Positions 1 to 6,417 of a DNA stretch of 7,524 nt are shown here, piece after piece. The translations under genes were made by a program, and so were the position numbers. Where the stretch lies: assembly GCA_002343325.1 (NCBI GenBank), contig DDSG01000018.1, positions 364-7,887 of the forward strand, in the 5' to 3' direction. Position 1 is the stretch's first letter. Every line of letters starts with the position of its first letter. The stretch comes from Phycisphaerales bacterium UBA2396 (lineage in GTDB: Bacteria; Planctomycetota; Phycisphaerae; Phycisphaerales; UBA1924). The notes under the pieces are model-generated. The model saw only the letters and a list, made by a program, of their open reading frames with translations. It ran no database searches and was not told the origin of the DNA.

Positions 1-435
1 CAGTTCAGCGTCTTCCTCACCAACAAGGTCGGCAAACTCTTCGACCTCGTGCAGGCCTTCGACGGCGTGCAGTGCCAGATCTGCGCCCTCTCCGTCCACG
101 ACGCCACAGACCACGCCGTCGTCCGCATCATCACCAACAAGGCCGCCATCGCCCGACGCATCCTCCGCGAGCAAGGCTACCCCCACTCCGAAAAGGACGT
201 CCTCGTCGTCGAGCTCTCCAAGGGGCACACCCTCAGCAGCCTCTGCGTCGCCCTCCTCGCCGCCGAACTTTCGATCCAGTTCGCCTATCCCCTGATGCTC
301 CGTCCCAACGGCACGCCCACCATCGCCCTCTCCATCGAAGACCCAACCCTCGCCGGACAGATCCTCCGCCGCAAGGAGTTCCGCATCTTCGGCGAGGGCG
401 ACCTGCCCAACAGGCCCTCCGAGCACGACCACTGA
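1..435 (+). CDS. Tandem ACT-domain protein, 5' end cut off by the window
   Basis: The frame is open from base 1 to the TGA at 433-435, giving 144 visible residues. The sequence begins in the first beta strand of an ACT domain (QFSVFLTNKVGKLFDLVQAF), so probably only a few N-terminal residues lie outside the window. The GTG at 49 falls inside that domain and is not the start. A second ACT-like unit begins near visible residue 75 (LVVELSKGHTLSSLCVALLA) and ends near IFGEGDL; the last few residues are a polar tail. ACT domains bind small ligands, usually amino acids, and small proteins made only of two ACT domains are thought to be regulatory. No catalytic domain is present, and neither ligand nor partner can be read from the sequence. 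Codons end mostly in C, as in gpmI downstream, and the gap to gpmI is 46 nt. The fold call is firm; the function is unknown. Confidence 0.85.
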   Translation, partial: QFSVFLTNKVGKLFDLVQAFDGVQCQICALSVHDATDHAVVRIITNKAAIARRILREQGYPHSEKDVLVVELSKGHTLSSLCVALLAAELSIQFAYPLMLRPNGTPTIALSIEDPTLAGQILRRKEFRIFGEGDLPNRPSEHDH

Positions 436-444
436 CCCCGCCGC

Positions 445-463
445 GCCCGCTGATTCCGCGGGC
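445..463 (+). terminator. Short GC-only hairpin between the ACT gene and gpmI
   Basis: GCCCGC (445-450) and GCGGGC (458-463) form a perfect 6-bp stem around a 7-nt loop, 9 nt after the ACT gene stop. No T-tract follows, so it is not a classical intrinsic terminator. It might slow transcription or protect an RNA 3' end, or it may be a chance product of high GC. Confidence 0.3.
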
Positions 464-470
464 CCACCGC

Positions 471-476
471 TACACT
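471..476 (+). promoter_or_regulatory. Candidate -10 box (TACACT) for a leaderless gpmI transcript
   Basis: TACACT fits the TANNNT -10 pattern and ends 5 nt before the gpmI ATG at 482. At that distance transcription would start at or next to the A of the ATG. No Shine-Dalgarno sequence is visible before gpmI, which fits a leaderless message. No convincing -35 element is seen. A box with the same spacing precedes the GTG of the ABC ATPase gene at 6417. Confidence 0.4.
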
Positions 477-481
477 GCGGC

Positions 482-2197
482 ATGACCGCCGCACCAACCC
501 CCACGCACCACAACCGCCCCCTCGTGCTCATCATCCGCGACGGCTGGGGCGAGAACCCAAACCCCTCGCACGCCCCCTTCAACGCGCCGGCGATCGCCGC
601 ATCCCGTGGGCTCACCCCCACCGATGACCGCCTCCGCCGCGACTGGCCTCGCACCCTCATCAAGTCCAGCGGCGAAGACGTCGGCCTCCCCGGCACCGGC
701 CCCCATGCCACCATGGGCAACTCCGAAGTCGGGCACCAGAACATCGGCGCAGGCCGCATCGTCCCGCAGGAATCCCTCGTCATGACCAAGGCCTGCACCC
801 TGGGCCTGCACGACAACCACGCCATCCGCGATGCCATCCTCCGCTGCGTCAAGGACCCCGCCCGCTCGCTCCACCTCATGGGCATCAACTCCGACGCGGG
901 AGTCCACGGCCTGCTCGAACACCTCTTCGCCATTCTCCGCGCCTGCGCCTCGCTCGGCCTGACCCAACGCGTGTACCTCCACATGTTCACCGACGGCCGC
1001 GACACCGGACCCTACTCCGGCCTCGGATTCATCGAGCAGGTCGAGAACGCCTGCCGTTCCATCGGCGTCGGTCGCGTCGCCACCGTCATCGGCCGCTACT
1101 ACGCCATGGACCGCGACCACCGCTGGGAGCGCGTCGCCTCCGCCTATCACGCCCTGACCGCCCGAGGCCCGCACGCCACTGCTCCCTCCGCCCGCGACGC
1201 CATCCAGCACGCCTACGACAACCCCTCGGGCGAAACCCTCAAAGGCGACGAGTTCGTCCCCCCCACCGCCATCGGCTCCGCCGCCGACATCGCCGCCAGC
1301 CGCATCAAGGACGGCGACAGCGTCATCTTCTACAACTACCGCGGCGATCGACCCCGCGAACTCTCCGCCGCCTTCTGCTTCCCCGACGATCAATGGGCCA
1401 AGGTCAAGCCAAGCCCCGACACCAACGCCGTCGGCTTTGCACGAGGCCCAAAGCTGAACCTCCACTACGTCATCATGACCGAGTACTGGGAGAAGCTCCT
1501 GCCCTTCGTGCAGGGAGTCGCCTTCCCCAAGCCGCCCAAGATGAAGAACATCGGGGGCGAGGCGCTCGCCGCACTCGGGCTGCGACAGTTCCGCTGCGCC
1601 GAGACCGAGAAGTACCCGCACGTCACCTTCTTCTTCAACGACTACCGCGACGAACCCTTCCCCGGCGAGACACGCGAGAATCCGCAGAGCCCGAAGGTCG
1701 CCACCTACGACATGAAGCCCGACATGGCCGCCCCGGAGATCACCGCCGCCGTTCTCCGCCGGCTCGCCGCCACCGACTGCGAGGATGTGCTCATCGTCAA
1801 CTACGCCAACGGCGACATGGTCGGCCACACCGGCAACCTCGAAGCCGCCATCCAGGCCTGCGCCGCGGTCGACCGTGGCGTCGGCGCCATCATCGACGCC
1901 ACCCTCGCCCGCGGCGGCTCGCTCATCATCACCGCGGACCACGGCAACTGCGAGCAGATGTTCGACCCCGACACCAACGCGCCCCACACCGCACACACCA
2001 TCTACGACGTCCCCCTCTTCGTCGTCGGACAGGCCTTCGCCTCGCGACGACTCCGCGGCGACAGCGACCCCGCCAACTGGACCAACCCCGCCGCCCGCGA
2101 AGCACGAGGCCGCCTCGGCGACATCTTCCCCACCATCTTCGACATGCTGAACCTCCCCAAGCCGCCCGAGATGACCGGCCGATCCCTCCTCCTCTGA
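482..2197 (+). CDS. gpmI: 2,3-bisphosphoglycerate-independent phosphoglycerate mutase
   Basis: A cytoplasmic glycolysis/gluconeogenesis enzyme that interconverts 3- and 2-phosphoglycerate with two metal ions (usually Mn2+) and a phosphoserine intermediate. The 571-residue product carries the full active site of the alkaline-phosphatase superfamily mutases: metal ligand D20 in IIRDGWG, nucleophile S81 in MGNSEVGHQNIGAGR, substrate-binding H142, the DGRD loop 171-174, R205 and R211 in GRYYAMDRD, R287 and R290, K377 and H380, then metal ligands D445, H449 (DMVGH), D486-H487 (ADHGNC) and H505 (PHTAHT). It ends with the family's usual PPEMTGRSLL tail. It is longer than the usual 510 or so residues; the extra sequence seems to lie around 345-360 and 519-545 and leaves the motifs intact. 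The ATG at 482 places D20 close to the N-terminus, as expected. tilS follows after 10 nt, so they are probably cotranscribed. Confidence 0.97.
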   Translation: MTAAPTPTHHNRPLVLIIRDGWGENPNPSHAPFNAPAIAASRGLTPTDDRLRRDWPRTLIKSSGEDVGLPGTGPHATMGNSEVGHQNIGAGRIVPQESLVMTKACTLGLHDNHAIRDAILRCVKDPARSLHLMGINSDAGVHGLLEHLFAILRACASLGLTQRVYLHMFTDGRDTGPYSGLGFIEQVENACRSIGVGRVATVIGRYYAMDRDHRWERVASAYHALTARGPHATAPSARDAIQHAYDNPSGETLKGDEFVPPTAIGSAADIAASRIKDGDSVIFYNYRGDRPRELSAAFCFPDDQWAKVKPSPDTNAVGFARGPKLNLHYVIMTEYWEKLLPFVQGVAFPKPPKMKNIGGEALAALGLRQFRCAETEKYPHVTFFFNDYRDEPFPGETRENPQSPKVATYDMKPDMAAPEITAAVLRRLAATDCEDVLIVNYANGDMVGHTGNLEAAIQACAAVDRGVGAIIDATLARGGSLIITADHGNCEQMFDPDTNAPHTAHTIYDVPLFVVGQAFASRRLRGDSDPANWTNPAAREARGRLGDIFPTIFDMLNLPKPPEMTGRSLLL

Positions 2198-2207
2198 GCA
2201 CGCCCCC

Positions 2208-3239
2208 GTGGCCACGCGACCCGGCATCTCCAAACGCCACCCCGTCGCCGCGGAGATCCTCCGCCGCTGGCGTGAACTCACCGGGGGTGCCGCCGTCCGC
2301 GACGAACAACGCCGAACCCTCGTCGCCTGCTCGGGCGGGCCCGATTCCGTGGCCCTCGCGGCCACCCTTGCCGGCGCGGGCGGCGCCGACTGCATCGCCC
2401 ACATCATCCACGACCTTCGTCCCCCCGCCGAAACCCGCGCCGACCGCGACATCGCCGCCGACGTCGCCCGATCGCTCGGCCTGCCGTTTGTCGAATCCGC
2501 CGTGCATGTCGCCTCACTCCCGGGCAACCCGGAGAACAACGCCCGTCTCGCCCGCTACGCCGCGCTGCGCGATCTCGCCGCGTCACGCGGCGTGCGAGTC
2601 ATCGCCACCGCCCACCACGCCGACGACCAGCTCGAAACCCTCCTCATGCGGATCGGCCGCGGCACATCGCCCGCCGGATTCGTCGGCATCGCCTCTTCCC
2701 GCGTGCTCGGGCACGCCCGACTCATCCGCCCGTGCCTCTCCGTCACCCGCGACGACCTGCGCGACATCGTCCGCGAGGTCGGGCTGCCCACCGCGACCGA
2801 CGCCTCCAACGCCGACCTCCGCCTCGCCCGCAACGCCGTCCGCGCCCGTGCCGCCGCCGCGCTCCGCGAGGTCTTTCCGCACGCCGCGACGCACGCTTCC
2901 AAGCTCGCCGAACAGATGCGTGCCGTCGGCTCGTTGCTCAAGACCTCCTCGCTCGCCCTGCTCGCCAACGCCCGCCGGCCCGACGGCACGCTCGACCGCT
3001 CACCCCTCCGCGACGCCCCGCACCTCCTTCGAACCGCCGCACTCCGCGCCGAGATCGCCCTCGCCACCGGCGATCGACGTCTCGACGATCTCCACGCTCG
3101 CGCGCTCACGCCACTGAGCCGCGCCATCGCCGACCACGACGGGTCCGACCGCCGATTCTCCATCGCCGGTGCGCACATCCTCCTCACCGCCGATCACCTC
3201 GACGTCCAAAAAGGCGGCGTGCCGGAATCGGGTCTTTAG
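2208..3239 (+). CDS. tilS: tRNA(Ile)-lysidine synthetase, short form
   Basis: This enzyme uses ATP to attach lysine to C34 of the CAU-anticodon tRNA-Ile, so that the tRNA reads AUA instead of AUG. The 343-residue product has the N-type ATP-pyrophosphatase P-loop SGGPDS at 42-47, the HHADDQLET motif at 136-144, and the family segment PTATDASNADLRLARN at 194-209. The usual VDHGLR-type motif appears as IIHDLRP at 66-72, a mild departure. The C-terminal domain seen in longer TilS proteins such as that of E. coli appears to be missing, so it resembles the short form known from Aquifex. Residues 227-343 hold a helical region and a brief tail. The start is GTG at 2208, 10 nt after the gpmI stop, with no Shine-Dalgarno sequence; it gives a normal N-terminal distance to the P-loop. 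Translation probably depends on coupling with gpmI. Confidence 0.93.
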   Translation: MATRPGISKRHPVAAEILRRWRELTGGAAVRDEQRRTLVACSGGPDSVALAATLAGAGGADCIAHIIHDLRPPAETRADRDIAADVARSLGLPFVESAVHVASLPGNPENNARLARYAALRDLAASRGVRVIATAHHADDQLETLLMRIGRGTSPAGFVGIASSRVLGHARLIRPCLSVTRDDLRDIVREVGLPTATDASNADLRLARNAVRARAAAALREVFPHAATHASKLAEQMRAVGSLLKTSSLALLANARRPDGTLDRSPLRDAPHLLRTAALRAEIALATGDRRLDDLHARALTPLSRAIADHDGSDRRFSIAGAHILLTADHLDVQKGGVPESGL

Positions 3240-3254
3240 CCCGATCTCCGGCAC
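3219..3254 (+). terminator. Strong 14-bp hairpin at the end of tilS, stop codon in its loop
   Basis: Bases 3219-3232 (GTGCCGGAATCGGG) pair with 3240-3254 (CCCGATCTCCGGCAC) around the 7-nt loop TCTTTAG. The only irregularity is one bulged C at 3246. The tilS TAG stop (3237-3239) occupies the 3' side of the loop. No T-tract follows, so this is a terminator or RNA 3'-end protection structure without the usual U-run. Being symmetrical, it could also serve the convergent minus-strand gene that ends at 3343. Confidence 0.6.
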
Positions 3255-3342
3255 TGTCCTGCATCGGCCTGTGGTGTGCGAACGTGTGTGGGAGTTGTGA
3301 AGGCCGCGCGAACCCGCCTTGACCGTAATGACGCCCGCCCGC

Positions 3343-3693
3343 TCAGCCCGCGAGCCCTTCGGGGACATCCATCTCGTCCTCGTCCGCGACCACCAGCCTC
3401 AGCGGCGGCAGCTCGATCGGCTCCTCGTCGATCCGCCGCGCCGCGTCGTCGATCATCCGTTCCGCCGCCTCCACAAGCTCGGGCGGCACAGAACCGATTC
3501 CCGCCTCCGCACCCATTCGCGAAACATCGAGCCGACGATTGATGCGATCAAACAGCCCGGCCCCACCGACGAGCCGCAGCTTCGCGCCGCCTTGCACGCC
3601 GGCCGCCGCCGAGGGCCCATGCTCCGCCGGCGATGACCGATGGCGAACAACCGTCTTGTTGGTGTGGTTCGGGCGCGAAGGCGGGACGTCCAT
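3343..3693 (-). CDS. Unrecognised small acidic-tailed protein
   Basis: I do not recognise this family. From the ATG at 3693 the product has 116 residues. The N-terminal half is basic and low in structure (HTNKTVVRHRSS, then AAAGVQGGAK). The middle (KLRLVGGAGLFDRINRRLDV) and a predicted helix (PPELVEAAERMIDDAARRID) look like folded protein, and the tail is acidic (VVADEDEMDVPEGLAG). There is no signal peptide or membrane segment. Coding is supported by many G/C-ending codons in the C-terminal 60 residues and by the lack of any better gene on the other strand. The start is uncertain: the frame stays open to an ATG at 3837, and a TTG at 3726 and a GTG at 3702 are also possible. A GGAGGAGGA run (minus strand, about 3746-3738) lies before the TTG. 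Codons upstream of about 3750 look less like coding sequence. The gene is convergent with tilS. Confidence 0.55.
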   Translation of the reverse strand: MDVPPSRPNHTNKTVVRHRSSPAEHGPSAAAGVQGGAKLRLVGGAGLFDRINRRLDVSRMGAEAGIGSVPPELVEAAERMIDDAARRIDEEPIELPPLRLVVADEDEMDVPEGLAG

Positions 3694-4039
3694 GGTGTGC
3701 TCCACATCCCGACCGATCGAGCGCAACTCTTGCGCGTCCTCCTCCAACTCCGGGGAGCACGGCCGAATCGCCGATCGATCACAGGATCGCTCAACCCCAG
3801 AAACCCGGGGCCCGAGCGCAAGACAAGCACCATCCACGGTCAGGATTTCGCCTCAGAGCGAGAAAATCGCACGTCCACCCCGAAATACACCGGGGCACGA
3901 GTGATTATGTTATCGGCAGGGCGACGCCGCCCGGGATGGACCCCTGGCGTTCTCATTCTCCTGACGTCGTTGCTCCGATCTCTGTGTGCGCAAAGGTCCC
4001 CCCGAACTCTCGGGTGTGTGCAGGACTTTGCTTCGGTGG

Positions 4040-4125
4040 ATCCGCGGTTGGATGGGGTTGGGGCCGGCGTGGTGGCCGGCATCCGCGGGAAGCAGGTGAC
4101 GCCGGAGGGGTGGTGCCCTCCGGTG
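4040..4125 (+). repeat. Two related 41-nt units, each with a GTGGTG-loop hairpin, in the sigma-gene leader
   Basis: Units 4040-4080 and 4081-4121 both begin with ATCCGCGG (4040-4047 and 4081-4088), and both carry GTGGTG at the same offset (4069-4074 and 4110-4115). In each unit GTGGTG is the loop of a perfect hairpin: GCCGGC/GCCGGC in the first (4063-4080) and CCGGAGGG/CCCTCCGG in the second (4102-4123). The second is extended by a G-U and a C-G pair to 4100-4125. The stems differ in sequence but both pair, as expected for conserved RNA structure. The second hairpin ends 4 nt before the ribosome binding site, so it could affect translation. The region is G-rich, so chance similarity is possible. 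Confidence 0.45.
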
Positions 4126-4129
4126 AAAC

Positions 4130-4136
4130 AGGGAGG
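4130..4136 (+). promoter_or_regulatory. Ribosome binding site of the sigma factor gene
   Basis: AGGGAGG lies 5 nt before the ATG at 4142 and fixes that start. It is the clearest Shine-Dalgarno sequence in the window; gpmI, tilS, the ABC ATPase gene and ctaB show none. Confidence 0.75.
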
Positions 4137-4141
4137 CCGTC

Positions 4142-4642
4142 ATGAACGGCAGTGCGCGCGGTTCGTTGGTTCTCTCATTGTTCAACCAGTACTACGAGCG
4201 GGTGTACTGGTTCGCGCGGCGCAGCGTGGACGCGCCGACGGCCGAGGACGTCGCTCAGGAGGTCTTTGTCCGCCTCATGCGGATCCCCGATCTTGAAGAT
4301 CGCGTGGTGACCATCAGCTACCTCATCAAGGTGGCCGACAACCTCATCAAGCGACGCCACAAGCAGCTCCGCCAGCACGAACGCTTCGCCACCCGTTCCG
4401 CGGGTGACGAGCGAGTCGATCAGACCACGCCCGACTCGGACACCGAGTGCCAGCGTGCCCTGGGCCGACTCTCCAGCACCGAGCACGCCGCCCTGCGCAT
4501 GATCGTGTGCGAGGGGCTGTCGTACGAGGCCGCCGCGCTGGCCCTGGACGTCAAGGTCTCCACCGTGAACAACTGGAAGTTCCGGGGCATCCAGAAGCTC
4601 CGCGACGTCACCGAGACGCGTCACGGCACGCTCGCGGGCTGA
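4142..4642 (+). CDS. ECF-type RNA polymerase sigma factor, orphan
   Basis: A 166-residue protein with the two-domain layout of extracytoplasmic-function sigma factors, which direct core RNA polymerase to alternative promoters. Region 2 covers about residues 11-80, with the core-binding helix around AEDVAQEVFVRLM (34-46) and the -10 recognition part around VVTISYLIKVADNLIKRRHKQL. A polar linker (about 82-104) leads to region 4 (about 107-157), whose helix-turn-helix LSYEAAALALDVKVSTVNNW lies at 126-145. The NNWKFRG segment replaces the more usual VKSRLxRA. There are no extra C-terminal domains. No anti-sigma factor or membrane sensor gene is adjacent, so the signal is unknown. Some resemblance to FecI-type factors and nearby heme-related genes could suggest a link to iron or heme, but this is speculation. 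The start is set by the strong ribosome binding site. The stop abuts the stop of ctaB on the other strand. Confidence 0.88.
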   Translation: MNGSARGSLVLSLFNQYYERVYWFARRSVDAPTAEDVAQEVFVRLMRIPDLEDRVVTISYLIKVADNLIKRRHKQLRQHERFATRSAGDERVDQTTPDSDTECQRALGRLSSTEHAALRMIVCEGLSYEAAALALDVKVSTVNNWKFRGIQKLRDVTETRHGTLAG

Positions 4643-5617
4643 TCACTCCCGCAGCATCGCCCGGATCGCCGCCTCGACGACCAGCGCGGTCATCACCAGC
4701 GGCAGGTACGCGATCGACGCGAAGAAAACCTTCCTTGCGTCGGCGTTGCTCCGCGTGCGGATCAGGCGGAACGCCAGCCACGTGAACCCGAGCCCCGAAA
4801 GCACGGCGATCACGATGTAAGGCCAGCCCAGCAGCCCGGGCATCGCCAGCGCGGGTGTCACCGAGACCGGCAACTGCAGCACGGTCCACACGGCGATCGT
4901 GGTTGCGGTCAGGTTGCCCGACGGATCGACCACCGGCAGCACGCGGTACCCGCCCTTGGCGTAGTCATCGCGGTACATCCAGGCGATGGCAAAGAAGTGC
5001 GGGAGCTGCCAGACGGTCATCAGCGCGAACAGCGTCCACCCGCCGGGATGAGCGAGCGATTCGGCCCCGCCGGGCTGCCACCCGGCCGACCAGCCGATCA
5101 GCGGCGGGAGCGCACCGGGCAGTGTGCCGAGATAGGTCGAGAAACTGGTGATGGGTTTGCTGGGGGTGTAGATGAGCGTGTACGAAACGACGCACCAGAG
5201 GGAGATGAGCGCGGGCACCGGGCCGCAGAGCGCCAGAAGCAGGGCGAGCCCCGCGAGCGCGCTCGCGAGGCCGAACCACAGCACGGTTCGTGGCTCCACA
5301 CGATCTTGGGGGAGTGGGCGCTTCTTGGTCCGGTCCATTTCCCGATCGCGGAAGCGCTCCATGACCTGGTTGAGGGCGTTGGCCCCGGACGCGGAGAGAG
5401 CGGTCCCGACGGCGCACCCGAGCCCGGTGGCGATGAGGTCGGCGGTCGCGCGTTGGCCGGGGGATTCGAGCCACGACAGGCCGAAACCGACCATCGATGT
5501 GATGGTGACGAGCCGGGTGATGCCGGGCTTGGTGGTTTCGAGCAAGCTCGCCATCACGCCGGGCCTGGCCGGCGGGGCGTCGCTGGGGTGCTCGAGCTGT
5601 GGTGCGGCGTGGGTCAC
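4643..5617 (-). CDS. ctaB: Heme O synthase (protoheme IX farnesyltransferase)
   Basis: An integral-membrane UbiA-family prenyltransferase that transfers a farnesyl group from farnesyl diphosphate to heme B, giving heme O for heme-copper terminal oxidases directly or after conversion to heme A. The 324-residue product carries the first Asp-rich motif at 80-101 (N80, N83, D91, D95, then RTKKRPL) and the second conserved loop near 203-230 (WQLPHFFAIAWMYRDDYAKG, then YRVLPVV). PGALPPLIGW lies at 167-176. The loop KPITSFSTYLG at 154-164 differs from the more common KRxTxxNIxIGG. About eight or nine hydrophobic helices span residues 33-318. The start is GTG at 5617, overlapping the TGA of the upstream ATPase gene as GTGA, so the two are translationally coupled. 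An ATG at codon 22 is a weaker alternative. No ctaA or oxidase subunit gene is in the window. Confidence 0.95.
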   Translation of the reverse strand: MTHAAPQLEHPSDAPPARPGVMASLLETTKPGITRLVTITSMVGFGLSWLESPGQRATADLIATGLGCAVGTALSASGANALNQVMERFRDREMDRTKKRPLPQDRVEPRTVLWFGLASALAGLALLLALCGPVPALISLWCVVSYTLIYTPSKPITSFSTYLGTLPGALPPLIGWSAGWQPGGAESLAHPGGWTLFALMTVWQLPHFFAIAWMYRDDYAKGGYRVLPVVDPSGNLTATTIAVWTVLQLPVSVTPALAMPGLLGWPYIVIAVLSGLGFTWLAFRLIRTRSNADARKVFFASIAYLPLVMTALVVEAAIRAMLRE

Positions 5618-6417
5618 GAGCGAGGAACTGTAGGAGTGTGCAACGCATGCGCGACCGCGACAAGGACGTGCCCGTCCGGCTCGCGTCGGACCACGAAGGG
5701 GGTTCCGAATGCCTGTTGGAGATTCGCCGGGGTCATGACCGCGTCAGATTCCCCGAACGCGACGGCCCGCCCGGAGTCGTCGAGCAGGAGCACGCGGTCG
5801 GCGTGCGCGAGCGCGGCGGCAAGGTCGTGGAGCACCACCACCACCACCCGCCCGCGGGCTGCCTGCTCGCGGAGCACGTCCCGGGCGAGAGAGGCGAAGG
5901 CCGGATCGAGTGCGGAGGCGGGCTCGTCTGCCAGCAGCACGCCCTGGCCATCGGGGGTCGAGTCGAGTTGGGCGAGGGCCCTGGCGAGCAGCACGCGCTG
6001 ACGCTGCCCGATGCTGAGGCGGTCGAGGGTGGTCTCGGCGAGCGAAGTGAGCCGCGTGCGTTCGAGGGCGGCATCGACGGCGTGCTCGAGCCCCTGCGAG
6101 CCATGGGCATAGCGTGCGAGGCGGACGCAATCGCGGACGGTGTAGGCAAATGCGGGCTCGTCGCGCTGGGGGACCATGGCGAGGGATCGGGCCCGGCGTT
6201 CCGCTGGGATTCGGGCGACGTCGATGCCGTCGAGCGTGACCGAGCCACCCGAGGGCGGGAGCAGGCCGGCGAAAAGGCGGAGGAGCGTGGACTTACCCGC
6301 GCCGTTGGGGCCCAGCAGCGCGGCGATCTCCCCTGGGAAGAAGACGGTGGAGAGTTCCCGCACGACGGGGCGTCCGCCCGGGAAGGCGAAGGAAACTTGG
6401 TCGCAACGGAGGATCAC
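5614..6417 (-). CDS. ABC transporter ATP-binding protein, HmuV/FecE-like
   Basis: A 267-residue cytoplasmic ATPase that would power an ABC importer. Walker A GPNGAGKST is at 36-44, the Q-loop glutamine at Q84, the signature LSIGQ at 134-138 (usually LSGGQ), Walker B LLADEP with D164 and E165, the D-loop SALD at 168-171 and the switch histidine H197. LAQLDSTPDGQGVLLADEP resembles the HmuV heme-importer subgroup, which has a similar insert before Walker B, and the length also fits HmuV/FecE/BtuD. The substrate is therefore probably heme, an iron chelate or cobalamin. No permease or binding-protein gene is in the window, so its partners must lie elsewhere. The GTG at 6417 is chosen because the conserved domain begins at once; the frame stays open to 6708, but that part runs through the divergent neighbour and is not ABC-like. 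A TAGCCT box ends 5 nt before the GTG. The stop overlaps the ctaB start. Confidence 0.9.
   Translation of the reverse strand: MILRCDQVSFAFPGGRPVVRELSTVFFPGEIAALLGPNGAGKSTLLRLFAGLLPPSGGSVTLDGIDVARIPAERRARSLAMVPQRDEPAFAYTVRDCVRLARYAHGSQGLEHAVDAALERTRLTSLAETTLDRLSIGQRQRVLLARALAQLDSTPDGQGVLLADEPASALDPAFASLARDVLREQAARGRVVVVVLHDLAAALAHADRVLLLDDSGRAVAFGESDAVMTPANLQQAFGTPFVVRREPDGHVLVAVAHALHTPTVPRS

Larger units (their letters stand above)
3694..4141. other. Long non-coding stretch between two divergent genes, probable sigma-gene leader
   Basis: I see no convincing gene in these 448 nt, although open frames run through in several phases. The part from 3840 to about 4020 is less GC-rich than its surroundings. 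It holds an AT-rich spot at 3903-3914 containing TATGTT (3906-3911), a possible -10 box for the sigma gene but without a clear -35. Small inverted repeats are CCCCG/CGGGG at 3878-3895 (8-nt loop) and CCCGA/TCGGG at 4001-4014 (4-nt loop). The last 100 nt are strongly G-rich and carry paired hairpins. The stretch should contain the promoters of both the sigma gene and the minus-strand small gene. Confidence 0.5.

Noticed and set aside
470..2539. A 689-codon open frame on the minus strand, antisense to gpmI and tilS
   Set aside because: It is repetitive in G, V, A, D and E, matches no protein pattern, and is the expected antisense shadow of C-ending codons in two firmly identified genes.
1393..3117. 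A 574-codon + strand open frame overlapping gpmI and tilS
   Set aside because: Its product is mostly R, P, S, T and H, typical of a shifted frame in high-GC coding DNA, and both genes it overlaps are certain.
3910..3918. TTATCGGCA, resembling a DnaA box (TTATNCACA), near the compositional change
   Set aside because: It matches only seven of nine positions, no second box was found nearby, and no dnaA or par gene is present.
4001..4014. CCCGA/TCGGG small hairpin upstream of the sigma gene
   Set aside because: A 5-bp stem is too short to be meaningful in DNA of this GC content.
3640..4296. A 218-codon + strand open frame running into the sigma gene
   Set aside because: The translation has no recognisable pattern and changes character along its length, it overlaps the sigma gene in another frame, and the leader hairpins explain its 3' part better.
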